Counted from the stretch's first letter, positions 49,516 through 58,671 are shown. The stretch: DNA of 64,000 nt from Bacteroidota bacterium (GCA_029560415.1 JAKQKY010000393.1:1-64000); one strand, 5' to 3'. Notes: generated by a model from the sequence alone, not told the origin. Translations and numbers: made by a program.

Positions 49516-52008
49516 ATGGATGACAACAAGGTTTCGTTCACCGGCCTCAATGAAGCTGATATTCGCGGGCTTCGTAAACAATATGGTTTCAATAGCGTTA
49601 CTGCAGTTCGTAAACATCACCTGTTCCACATCATTGCGGGCATTGTTCGTGAACCAATGTTCATCATGCTCATACTGGCCTGTACTTTTTATTTTATACT
49701 TGGCGAAACCAATGAAGGTATTCTGATGTTACTGGCCATGGTATTTGTATCAGCGATTTCTGTTTACCAGGAAGTAAAAAGCAACAAAGCGCTTGAAGCA
49801 CTCAGGAAATATACCGAAACAAAAGTAAGTGTCATCCGGGATGATGCATTGAAAGTGATCCTTTCAGAAGAACTCCTGCCGGGCGATGTGATATTGCTGG
49901 AGGAAGGCAAACGGGTTCCTGCGGATGCAAAGATCATTCAGCAGAACGACCTTTCAATAGATGCGTCTATCCTTACCGGTGAGTCGGTGCCGGAACAAAA
50001 ACAGGTTGACGAAATTATTTACCAGGGAACAGTGGTCAATTCCGGTCAGTGCTATGCTAAAGTGGAATTCACCGGGAATGATACAGCGCTGGCCAAGTTG
50101 GGTAAAACCGTCAGCAGCATGTCGGGCTCAAAAACGCTGTTGCAGGACCAGATTGGTCGATTCGTAAAAAAAATGGCCTTCATTGGCATCATTGCTTTTT
50201 TACTGGTGTGGTATTTTAATTATCTGCATGATAAAGAATTAATAAAAAGTTTATTGTTCGGGCTCACCCTCGCCATGTCGGTTCTGCCCGAAGAGATTCC
50301 TGTTGCGTTCACTTCATTCATGGCACTGGGCGCTTATCATATGTCGAAACTCGGCATCATTACCCGTCAGCCCCAGACGATTGAAAATCTTGGTGCGGTT
50401 AGTGTGATCTGTCTCGACAAAACAGGAACCATCACCGAAAATAAAATGACCGTTAAAGCCATTTATGCTTTCCACGAAGGAAGCTATGAAATGAGTGAAG
50501 ACCTGCAATTGAAGGAGAACCGGATGCTTTTGTATTATGCAAGACTTGCGAGTGAAACCGATCCTTTCGACGCCATGGAACAAGCCATCACCAGGGAATG
50601 GCAAAATACGGATGCGATTGCCAAAGATCCACTCGGACCAATGATCCATGAATATCCTTTGCAAGGCCAACCGCCAATGATGACCCATGTGTACCTGGAT
50701 GCCGGCAAAAAAATAGTTGCTGCGAAAGGAGCGCCGGAAAGGATATTAAAAGTTTGTTCACTGAAAGAAGAGATACTTCAGCCATTGCGGGAGTTAATTG
50801 TAAAGATGGCATCTTCAGGTTACCGGGTGATAGCCGTTAGCAGCGCAACACTGAAAACAGGAGAAGCTTTTCCGGAAGCACAGGATGATTTTAACTGGCA
50901 GTTTGAAGGATTGTTGGCATTATATGACCCTCCGAAACAAAATGTTCATACACAATTTTCTACATGGTATCGTGCGGGCATCGATATTAAAATGATCACC
51001 GGCGATTTTTCTGAAACAGCTAACAATATTGCAACCCAGGTAGGCATCAAGCATTTGAATAAACCATTAACCGGGGAAGAAGTAATGCAATTACCGCAAG
51101 AAGCCTTACAGGAAAGGGTAAAACAGGCAAGTGTTTTTGCAAGGATGTTTCCGGATGCAAAACTTAAGGTGATTGAAGCATTGAAAGCGAACGATGAGAT
51201 CGTGGCCATGACGGGCGACGGAGTTAATGATGGTCCGGCTTTAAAATCGGCCCATATCGGCATTGCGATGGGCGACAGGGGAACCGAGCTTGCCAAAGAA
51301 GCTGCCGACCTGGTGATCACGGATGATAACCTCGAAAAGATCTCAGCGGCCATACAGCAGGGTAGAAGGATCTATAGCAATTTTAAAAAGGCAGTTCGCT
51401 ACATCATTTCAATTCACATTCCCATCATTTTAACTGCTTCATTGCCTTTATTATTGGGATGGAAATTCCCCAATATATTTACGCCTATACACGTCATTTT
51501 CCTGGAGTTGATCATGGGGCCAACCTGTTCGGTTTTTTACGAACGCGAACCGGTAGAACCTGGTATCATGCACAATCCACCGCGGAAGCGTACATTGAAC
51601 ATGTTCTCTGGCAAAGAACTGCTTATCAGCATCGTGCAGGGATTATTTATTACCATGGCTTTACTTGGCATTTATTATTATTTTATGACCCTGGGATTTC
51701 AAATTGAATATGTGCGAACCATGGTTTTTACCAGCCTGATCCTCGCCAATTTATGGCTGAGTTTTGAGAACCGTTCCTTTGAAGAAAGCCTTTTAAAAAC
51801 GATTCGTTATAAGAATCCATTGGTACCATACCTGTTGCTTATTTCTGCTGGCTTCCTGTTGGCTATTTTATTACTTGAGCCTGTACGACAACTTTTTAAA
51901 TTACAGCCGATCAGCTTTGTTCATTTCCTGTTGGCAGTTGGCATCAGCTTTATCAGTGTAATCTGGTTTGAAGGATATAAATTTTTGTTTCGACAGAAAA
52001 CAACTTGA
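49516..52008 (+). CDS. Cation-translocating P-type ATPase (Ca2+-ATPase-like, P2)
   Basis: ICLDKTGTITENKMTVKA; ILTGESVPEQKQ; AMTGDGVNDGPALKSAHIGIAMGDRGTELAKEAADLVITDD. Confidence 0.92.
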   Translation: MDDNKVSFTGLNEADIRGLRKQYGFNSVTAVRKHHLFHIIAGIVREPMFIMLILACTFYFILGETNEGILMLLAMVFVSAISVYQEVKSNKALEALRKYTETKVSVIRDDALKVILSEELLPGDVILLEEGKRVPADAKIIQQNDLSIDASILTGESVPEQKQVDEIIYQGTVVNSGQCYAKVEFTGNDTALAKLGKTVSSMSGSKTLLQDQIGRFVKKMAFIGIIAFLLVWYFNYLHDKELIKSLLFGLTLAMSVLPEEIPVAFTSFMALGAYHMSKLGIITRQPQTIENLGAVSVICLDKTGTITENKMTVKAIYAFHEGSYEMSEDLQLKENRMLLYYARLASETDPFDAMEQAITREWQNTDAIAKDPLGPMIHEYPLQGQPPMMTHVYLDAGKKIVAAKGAPERILKVCSLKEEILQPLRELIVKMASSGYRVIAVSSATLKTGEAFPEAQDDFNWQFEGLLALYDPPKQNVHTQFSTWYRAGIDIKMITGDFSETANNIATQVGIKHLNKPLTGEEVMQLPQEALQERVKQASVFARMFPDAKLKVIEALKANDEIVAMTGDGVNDGPALKSAHIGIAMGDRGTELAKEAADLVITDDNLEKISAAIQQGRRIYSNFKKAVRYIISIHIPIILTASLPLLLGWKFPNIFTPIHVIFLELIMGPTCSVFYEREPVEPGIMHNPPRKRTLNMFSGKELLISIVQGLFITMALLGIYYYFMTLGFQIEYVRTMVFTSLILANLWLSFENRSFEESLLKTIRYKNPLVPYLLLISAGFLLAILLLEPVRQLFKLQPISFVHFLLAVGISFISVIWFEGYKFLFRQKTT

Positions 52009-52173
52009 AATACAATTCCTGACAATTGAATGACATGATAATATCAAACTGGCAGGATTTATGTAGAAGACATTTTATGCTGATATATTTCATATAAACA
52101 TATTTTGCATATCAGCGGAATTCAATCCAAAAAATCGTACATTGAATTATTGATTCATCGCTCTTTAAAATAA

Positions 52174-52629
52174 ATGCATATGGAAACAAATACCAACTAC
52201 CACAGCCATAATTGCACATTATACCCAGGTGATTATTTCCCGATTCTTAACCCGGAAGAAATCATGACGGAACTGAAGAAGCCACACGAAGGGGATCGAT
52301 TGCAGCCATTCATCAACGTTAGTTACCACGAAAATTACTTTAAGGTGGAAGCCGCAATTCCAGGGCTTAAAAGAGAAGATTTCTTCATTAGTGTTGATGA
52401 TCATGTTTTATCTATATCTGTGCTTCATAAGAAGACCACGGATGATGTGAATAAGCAATTTCAGTTACATGAATTCAATTATGAATGTTTCAGCAGGAAT
52501 ATTCCATTACCAGATAATATTGAAACGGAATTTGTAAGGGCAGATTACCTCAATGGTATCCTGAGCATTTATTTCCCCAACAGCAATGCTGTGCAAAAAC
52601 ATGCCCATACACACGTAGTGGTTTATTGA
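52174..52629 (+). CDS. Hsp20/alpha-crystallin small heat shock protein
   Basis: YFKVEAAIPGLKREDFFISVDDHVLSISVLHKK...FSRNIPLPDNIETEFVRADYLNGILSIYFP. Confidence 0.88.
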   Translation: MHMETNTNYHSHNCTLYPGDYFPILNPEEIMTELKKPHEGDRLQPFINVSYHENYFKVEAAIPGLKREDFFISVDDHVLSISVLHKKTTDDVNKQFQLHEFNYECFSRNIPLPDNIETEFVRADYLNGILSIYFPNSNAVQKHAHTHVVVY

Positions 52630-52662
52630 TGTCAGATCATTAAATTTAAGCTCTAGAACATC

Positions 52663-52691
52663 ACACCTTACCAGCACGGTAAGGTGTTTTT
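52663..52691 (+). terminator. Intrinsic terminator downstream of Hsp20
   Basis: ACACCTTACC-AGCAC-GGTAAGGTGTTTTT. Confidence 0.8.
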
Positions 52692-52863
52692 GTTTGGGAT
52701 ACTTTACTATATGACCAATCTCATTCAACAACCTGATGTAGGTTTCCAATTTCATTTAGCCGGCAGTTTATATTTGAACAGGTAATATGCAAATCAATGT
52801 TTGAACAGTTGTTATCAGGGATTGCGGCTGTGCATTTGCATCTTGATCTATAAATTAAGCGAT

Positions 52864-53505
52864 ATGAAAAAAATAGCCGGTTTGCTCTTGATCATTTTTT
52901 TGTTTGCTGGTTGTACATCATCACACATTATTTCTACCTGGAAGGCAGAAAATACCCGGCCAGGTGCTTATCAAACGATCATGGTGGTTGCGCTTTTTAA
53001 TGATTCAACCAGGATCTACCGTGAAAAAATGGAAGAACATCTTGTTGGCGATCTGAAGAATATGGGTTTTAAAGCCATGTCATCTTACCAGGTTTTTGGC
53101 CCACGGGCATTTGATAATATGACAGAGGATGCTGTAATAGCTAAATTAAAAGACAAAGGAGTTGATGCGGTTATCACTGCAGTTTTACTGAGTAAAGAAA
53201 AAGAAAGCAGGTATATTCCAAGCCATGTTTACCGAACCCCATTTGCGGTGAACCAGCGCCGATTTTATGGATATTATAATACGTTAAATGAGCGGATATA
53301 CAGCCCTGAATATTATGTAGAGAATTCCCGGTATTTCTGGGAAAGCAACCTGTATGATATGACCACAAAGGAATTGATTTATTCTGTTCAGACAGAAAGT
53401 TTCGATCCCGCCTCACCAGCCAAGTTGGGCCATGAATATGGAAAACTCATCGTAAAGAATATGCAGGATAATGGAATGTTATCTGCGCCATCAACCTTAA
53501 AATAA
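52864..53505 (+). CDS. Predicted lipoprotein (DUF4136-like)
   Basis: MKKIAGLLLIIFLFAGCTSSHIISTWKAEN lipobox; internal Met used. Confidence 0.7.
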   Translation: MKKIAGLLLIIFLFAGCTSSHIISTWKAENTRPGAYQTIMVVALFNDSTRIYREKMEEHLVGDLKNMGFKAMSSYQVFGPRAFDNMTEDAVIAKLKDKGVDAVITAVLLSKEKESRYIPSHVYRTPFAVNQRRFYGYYNTLNERIYSPEYYVENSRYFWESNLYDMTTKELIYSVQTESFDPASPAKLGHEYGKLIVKNMQDNGMLSAPSTLK

Positions 53506-53511
53506 TCTTAT

Positions 53512-53934
53512 ATGAATTTGCATATTAAAACAGAATCTTTCCTGAAAGAAATACAGGCAGCTTTCAATCAACATTACCCGTATTTAAAGATTGAATTCTT
53601 TTCGAAGCGACATGCCGATCGTAAACTTTCACCCGAAACGGCAAAACTTGATAATGGTAAAACAATTCGTGATGCGGCAGTGTTTTTTGATCCGGCAGAC
53701 ATTAGTATCAACGCTGATCGTACCGTTTCAGCGCTGGAAAAGGATTTTTGGATCCAGTTTGGCCTGGCCATACAGGTATACCGAAACTCAAACGGACTTT
53801 GGCTCGAAACTTCTGCGACCGATACCTGGTCACTCGATCAACAGAACAGGGCCGGCGAAGCTTCCTGTAAACGAAACGATGGTAAGAGCCTGGAGGAAAG
53901 ACTGGAAGATACCCGGTTCGACGAAGAGAGATAA
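53512..53934 (+). CDS. Hypothetical protein, paralog of 45401..45766
   Basis: IQAAFNQHYPYLKIEFFSKRH...FWIQFGLAIQVYRNSNGLWLETSATDTWSLDQQNRAG. Confidence 0.65.
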   Translation: MNLHIKTESFLKEIQAAFNQHYPYLKIEFFSKRHADRKLSPETAKLDNGKTIRDAAVFFDPADISINADRTVSALEKDFWIQFGLAIQVYRNSNGLWLETSATDTWSLDQQNRAGEASCKRNDGKSLEERLEDTRFDEER

Positions 53935-53987
53935 GTGGCTATGAGATCTTATGGTAAACGGTAAGGCATAAACGAAAACATATCGTC

Positions 53988-54377
53988 ATGTTTGAAGAAC
54001 AGTCAAAAAAAATTGCTGACCTGGCAGATAACCTGAAAGCCTATGTTCAAACAAGGATAGAACAGGCTAAACTCAGTATCGCGGATAAAGTATCCCGCCT
54101 GATCGCCGACATCCTGGCGGTGGCCATCGTATTTTTCATCGCTTCATTTTTCATCCTGTTGGCCAGCATGGCTTTGGCATTCGCCCTGGGCCGTTGGATG
54201 AACGATACTGCACTGGGTTTCGCCATTGTATCACTTTTATATTTATTGCTTGGAATTTTTGTGTGGACAAAACGCGACCGGCTATTGCGTATCCCGATCC
54301 TCAATGCCCTCATCGGCAGCTTATTTAATAAAGAGGAAGATAAAAAAGATAACGATCATGAACCGCATACCAAATAA
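53988..54377 (+). CDS. Phage_holin_3_6-like/superfamily III holin-like membrane protein
   Basis: ADNLKAYVQTRIEQAKLSIADKVSRLIADILAVAIVFFIASFFILLASMALAFALG...LYLLLGIFVW. Confidence 0.65.
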   Translation: MFEEQSKKIADLADNLKAYVQTRIEQAKLSIADKVSRLIADILAVAIVFFIASFFILLASMALAFALGRWMNDTALGFAIVSLLYLLLGIFVWTKRDRLLRIPILNALIGSLFNKEEDKKDNDHEPHTK

Positions 54378-54660
54378 GGAAGCGTTAACCAACCAGCGGT
54401 TACAATTGAAGCTGCGGCAAATGGAACTGGAAAAAAGGATCAGTTCAGATTGGCAGGCTTTATCTAAAAGTTTTCAGCCGGGGAATGTCTTTAAAAAAAC
54501 CAGTGAGCCTGCTACAAAACAGAATCGTCACTGGATACTGGATGCCTTGCAAGCCGGGAGTTTATTTTTAACCGATAAGCTTACCGAGAAGGCGGCTGAT
54601 ATTGTGCATGGCCTTGTTGAAAAATCAATTCAAACTTTTCGATCTCATCGAGAGGACTAA
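54358..54660 (+). CDS. Hypothetical protein overlapping the holin-like gene
   Basis: MNRIPNKEALTNQRLQLKLRQMELEKRISSDW...; 20-nt overlap, same strand. Confidence 0.6.
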   Translation: MNRIPNKEALTNQRLQLKLRQMELEKRISSDWQALSKSFQPGNVFKKTSEPATKQNRHWILDALQAGSLFLTDKLTEKAADIVHGLVEKSIQTFRSHRED

Positions 54661-54667
54661 ATTATAG

Positions 54668-54772
54668 GAGTTGACATCTCCCGAGTTGACATCTCTTGAG
54701 TTGACATCTCCTGAGTTGACATCTCTTGAGTTGACATCTCTTGAGTTGACATCTCCTGAGTTGACATCTCCC
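54668..54772. repeat. 15-bp tandem repeat GAGTTGACATCTCYY, 7 copies
   Basis: Seven consecutive exact 13-mers GAGTTGACATCTC followed by CC,TT,CT,TT,TT,CT,CC. Confidence 0.95.
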
Positions 54773-54795
54773 GAGTTCTCAACCATCCACCACCC

Positions 54796-54825
54796 AAAAA
54801 AAATCCCCGCATAAATGCAGAGATT
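54796..54825 (-). terminator. Intrinsic terminator downstream of tRNA-Pro
   Basis: Minus strand AATCTCTGCA-TTTA-TGCGGGGATTTTTTTT (10-bp stem with two G-U). Confidence 0.75.
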
Positions 54826-54835
54826 CCTTGTATTG

Positions 54836-54909
54836 TCGGGCGAACAAGATTCGAACTTGCGACCCCACGCCCCCCAGACGTGTGCGCTACCGGGCTGCGC
54901 TACCGCCCG
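54836..54909 (-). tRNA. tRNA-Pro, anticodon GGG
   Basis: CGGGCGGTAGCGCAGCCCGGTAGCGCACACGTCTGGGGGGCGTGGGGTCGCAAGTTCGAATCTTGTTCGCCCGA; anticodon stem CACGT/GCGTG, loop CTGGGGG; TTCGAAT T-loop; CCA not encoded. Confidence 0.93.
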
Positions 54910-54966
54910 AACTGTTTTAATTTCCGGATTGCAAATGTAATGGCAATTGGCATAATTTCAAAATGA

Positions 54967-55749
54967 TTACCATCGCTTCAACTCATCCGTTGCGAAAGTA
55001 TACTCCGGTGTTACCATCTTGTTTCCCAACGGCAATGCATACCAGGGAGAGAGCGCATCATCCACCGGATTTACCAGCAGATGAATATCCTGTGCCGGCA
55101 TATAACTCTGCGCCAGTAGAAATCTTTTCGCTCCCTTTTTGTCCATGGCCACATCCACCACCATCACAGCATGCCCTGGAAATCCGCCGCGGATAAATAC
55201 ATCGCCGGGTTTTATTTCAGCCATGTCTGAAACATGCTTCAACTGCTTACTCAAAGATGCTGTGCCACACATACCAAATACCTGTTGAAGATAACTGTCC
55301 AGGTGATCCCTGGAAAAAGGTGCAGTAAACCGGTAAGCCTGTTGTTCATTGTCAACAAAAACGATGCTATCGTATTGGCCCCGGTCAAATAAATAAGAAG
55401 CCCGTAGTCGCATCACCGCATCGGCACATTGCTGCAGGTCTTTCGTTCCAACCGGGATATCCAGCACCGCAAATTGCGCAAGCTGGTTGGCTTTCGGCTT
55501 TCCATTATACAGAAATACCGTTTTGTTTTTCTTCAGTGGCAGGTTTTGTAACCATTGTGAAAAAGAGCTACCGGAATCTTTCATTCTCTCAAATCCAACA
55601 GGAGTCGGAATTTCACCGATCGATGCATACAAATTTTCCTGCATATTTTGATCTTCTGTCGCAAGTACTGCATCCTGTTGTTGCGATTGGCTGTCGCTGC
55701 AAGCGCATAAAACAACTATAAAAATGATTGCCATCGGTTTTAACTGCAT
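54967..55749 (-). CDS. DUF4846-like lipoprotein
   Basis: Lipobox IVVLCACSD; SFSQWLQNLPLKKNKTVFLYNGKPK; IKPGDVFIRGGFPGHAVMVVDVA. Confidence 0.8.
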   Translation of the reverse strand: MQLKPMAIIFIVVLCACSDSQSQQQDAVLATEDQNMQENLYASIGEIPTPVGFERMKDSGSSFSQWLQNLPLKKNKTVFLYNGKPKANQLAQFAVLDIPVGTKDLQQCADAVMRLRASYLFDRGQYDSIVFVDNEQQAYRFTAPFSRDHLDSYLQQVFGMCGTASLSKQLKHVSDMAEIKPGDVFIRGGFPGHAVMVVDVAMDKKGAKRFLLAQSYMPAQDIHLLVNPVDDALSPWYALPLGNKMVTPEYTFATDELKRW

Positions 55750-55812
55750 AAATCATTATTTTTGAAGGATTGGATGCAGTATTTGCATATTTCCACATAA
55801 ACCAGTAACAGC

Positions 55813-56976
55813 ATGGCGAGTATTCTAATCATTGACGATGAAAAGGCGATCCGGAAAACACTGTCGGAGATCTTAAGTTTTGAAGGATATAAAATTGATG
55901 AAGCAGCAGATGGTGAAGAAGGATTGAAAAGATTCAGCGAAAAAAACTATGACCTGGTTTTATGCGATATCAAAATGCCAAAGATTGATGGCATCGAATT
56001 TTTGGAAAAAGCCAAAGAGATCAATGCCGATGTGCCCATCATCATGATCAGCGGACATGGTAATATTGATACCGCCGTTGAAGCCGTGAAAAAAGGAGCA
56101 TTTGATTACATCAGCAAACCACCGGATCTGAATCGCCTCCTCATCACCTTACGTAACGCTGCCGAAAAGCAAACCCTGGTTTCGGAAACCAAAGTGCTCA
56201 AACGCAAAGTGAGCAAAGTGCAGGAAATGGTTGGCGAAAGCAGCCCCATCGGTAAAATAAAAGATACCATTGAAAAAGTGGCGCCAACCGATGCACGTGT
56301 ACTCATCACCGGTGAAAATGGCGTGGGTAAAGAACTCGTTGCCCGATGGATACATGAAAAAAGCAATCGCAACAGCGGTCCCATGGTGGAAGTAAATTGC
56401 GCAGCCATTCCCGGTGAACTGATCGAAAGCGAATTGTTTGGTCATGAAAAAGGATCCTTCACCTCGGCCATCAAACAACGCATTGGCAAATTTGAACAGG
56501 CCAATGGAGGTACCTTGTTCCTGGATGAGATCGGCGATATGAGTTTAAACGCCCAGGCCAAAGTTTTAAGAGCTTTACAAGAAGGAAAGATTACCAGGGT
56601 GGGAGCCGATAAAGACATTAATGTGGATGTTCGCGTGATTGCCGCTACCAATAAAGACCTGCTTAAAGAAGTTGATGATAAAAATTTCCGGCTCGATCTG
56701 TATCATCGTTTAGGCGTGATCATCATTCATGTACCATCACTCAATGAACGAAGGGAAGACATTCCTCACCTCGTAAATTATTTCCTGGAACTTATTGCTA
56801 CCGAGTACGGACAGCCAAAAAAAGCCATCGAAAAAAATGCCATGGAGGCGCTGCAGACTTATAACTGGACGGGCAATATCCGTGAATTAAGAAACGTGGT
56901 AGAAAGGCTGATCATCCTTTCCGGCAAATCGATAAATGCTGAAGATGTTGCCAGTTTTGTATTGCCGCGAAAATAA
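55813..56976 (+). CDS. NtrC-family REC-AAA+ sigma-54 activator lacking a C-terminal HTH
   Basis: REC ILIIDDEKAIRKTL; AAA+ ITGENGVGKELVARWIHEKSNR, ELFGHEKGSFTSAIKQRIGKFEQANGGTLFLDEIGDM; ends ...NAEDVASFVLPRK. Confidence 0.9.
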   Translation: MASILIIDDEKAIRKTLSEILSFEGYKIDEAADGEEGLKRFSEKNYDLVLCDIKMPKIDGIEFLEKAKEINADVPIIMISGHGNIDTAVEAVKKGAFDYISKPPDLNRLLITLRNAAEKQTLVSETKVLKRKVSKVQEMVGESSPIGKIKDTIEKVAPTDARVLITGENGVGKELVARWIHEKSNRNSGPMVEVNCAAIPGELIESELFGHEKGSFTSAIKQRIGKFEQANGGTLFLDEIGDMSLNAQAKVLRALQEGKITRVGADKDINVDVRVIAATNKDLLKEVDDKNFRLDLYHRLGVIIIHVPSLNERREDIPHLVNYFLELIATEYGQPKKAIEKNAMEALQTYNWTGNIRELRNVVERLIILSGKSINAEDVASFVLPRK

Positions 56977-57068
56977 ACGGTTATCATTGTACACTATATA
57001 TATTGTTAAATCTCTATAGCGGAGTGCCTGTTTTTCAATTTAATCGTACAATATTAAATATGGAATGT

Positions 57069-57076
57069 TACTTTTG
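57069..57076 (+). promoter_or_regulatory. Candidate -7 box TACTTTTG upstream of lepB
   Basis: TAnnTTTG match 19 nt upstream of ATG. Confidence 0.3.
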
Positions 57077-57095
57077 GCACGATAAAAATTAACTT

Positions 57096-58595
57096 ATGGG
57101 CATTGGTTCTATTATTTTTCTTGTTGGCGCAATCGGTTGGCATGTAGGTTTATATGGTATGTTTAAGAAAGCGGGCATCGAAGGCTGGAAGGCATTCATC
57201 CCGTTTTACAATACCTGGTGCATGGTTGAAAAGATGCGCTTACCAAAGCTTTGGTTTTACCTGCAGTTTATTCCGATAGCAGGACAATTCATCACCATCT
57301 GGATCACCATTAAATTCGTTGAACATTTTGGCCGCTTTGGTTTTTTACATCATGCAGCCACCGTACTCGTTCCCTTTATTTATTTTCCATATCTCGGTTT
57401 TTCAAAAAATGAAAAATACGCAGGAGCACTGGTGGTTGATAATTACAAAAAATCAGGTGCCCGCGAATGGGTAGATGCAGCTTTCTTCGCCATTGTAGCG
57501 GCAACGATTATACGCACTTTTGTATTTGAGGCATATACCATTCCTACACCTTCGATGGAAAAGACTTTGCTCGTAAACGATTTCCTGTTCGTGAGTAAAT
57601 TTAGTTATGGTCCACGCATTCCCAACACGCCATTGGCCATGCCGTTTGTGCATCATACGTTGCCGGTTACCAATAGCAAGTCATATGTTGAGTGGATCAA
57701 GATTCCTTATACACGCTGGTTTGCAAGCCCGGTAAAACGCAATGATGTAGTGGTGTTCAACTTCCCGGTGAATGATACACTCATCAATGACGAAGAAAAT
57801 TTCGGCAGCAAACGAACCTATTACCAGGCTGTGAGGGAGATGGGCAGGGATAAGGTGTGGGAAGATTTTAATGACATCATCATTACCAGGCCCGTTGATA
57901 AAAGAGAGAATTTCATCAAACGATGCGTAGGCATTGGTGGTGATATGCTGCAGATCGTGAATGGTAAAGTACTCATCAACGGTAAACCGCAGGATGTGTT
58001 TCCTCAATCGCAGCGTTATTATAAACTTGAAGTGCCGGCCGATGCGTATATCGACAATGAAAAATTAAAGGAGATGGGCATTGCCATCAGGGAAGAGCAG
58101 GGCGATAAAATGCAACTGAAGGCTAATCTTTACCTCGTAAATATTACCAATGAAGAAAAGGCAAAACTGAAACTTCCGGCAGGATATACCCTAACCGATT
58201 TCATCATGGAACCCGATAACGGCCTGTTCCCATATTACAATCCTGCATCGGGATGGTCGGCCGATAATTTCGGTCCGCTTTTAATACCAGCAAAAGGATC
58301 AACCATTGAATTAACGCCGGATAACCTCATTCGTTACCAGCGTTGCATCGAAGTGTACGAAGGCAATAAAGTTGAGAATCGTGGCAACCAGGTCTTCATC
58401 AATGGTGCAGCAGCCACTTCCTATACTTTCAAAATGAATTATTACTGGATGATGGGAGATAACAGGCACAATTCACTCGACAGCCGTTATTGGGGCTTTG
58501 TTCCCGAAGATCATATTGTGGGAAAAGCTTCTTTGATCTGGTTCAGCTGGGAAGGCGGTCCACGCTGGAAACGACTCTTTAATTCGATAAAATAA
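57096..58595 (+). CDS. lepB: Signal peptidase I with N-terminal multi-TM extension
   Basis: YTIPTPSMEKTLLVNDFLFVSKFSYG (Ser box); RENFIKRCVGIGGDMLQI (Lys box); YYWMMGDNRHNSLDSRYWGFVPEDHIVGKA. Confidence 0.92.
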   Translation: MGIGSIIFLVGAIGWHVGLYGMFKKAGIEGWKAFIPFYNTWCMVEKMRLPKLWFYLQFIPIAGQFITIWITIKFVEHFGRFGFLHHAATVLVPFIYFPYLGFSKNEKYAGALVVDNYKKSGAREWVDAAFFAIVAATIIRTFVFEAYTIPTPSMEKTLLVNDFLFVSKFSYGPRIPNTPLAMPFVHHTLPVTNSKSYVEWIKIPYTRWFASPVKRNDVVVFNFPVNDTLINDEENFGSKRTYYQAVREMGRDKVWEDFNDIIITRPVDKRENFIKRCVGIGGDMLQIVNGKVLINGKPQDVFPQSQRYYKLEVPADAYIDNEKLKEMGIAIREEQGDKMQLKANLYLVNITNEEKAKLKLPAGYTLTDFIMEPDNGLFPYYNPASGWSADNFGPLLIPAKGSTIELTPDNLIRYQRCIEVYEGNKVENRGNQVFINGAAATSYTFKMNYYWMMGDNRHNSLDSRYWGFVPEDHIVGKASLIWFSWEGGPRWKRLFNSIK

Positions 58596-58638
58596 AATAT
58601 ACATTTTTAGAAATTAATCTGTATTTTCAATAATCATT

Positions 58639-58671
58639 ATCCTCTCTACAGCAATGCAGAGAGGATTTTTT
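58639..58671 (+). terminator. Intrinsic terminator after lepB
   Basis: ATCCTCTCT-acagcaatgc-AGAGAGGATTTTTT. Confidence 0.78.

Noticed and set aside
52034-52047. TGATAATATCA palindrome upstream of Hsp20 as an FNR site
   Set aside because: Spacer is 3 nt rather than 4 and flanking bases do not match; position relative to a promoter is unknown.
54668-54772. Possible CRISPR array
   Set aside because: 15-bp units are directly abutting with no spacers and no cas genes in the window.
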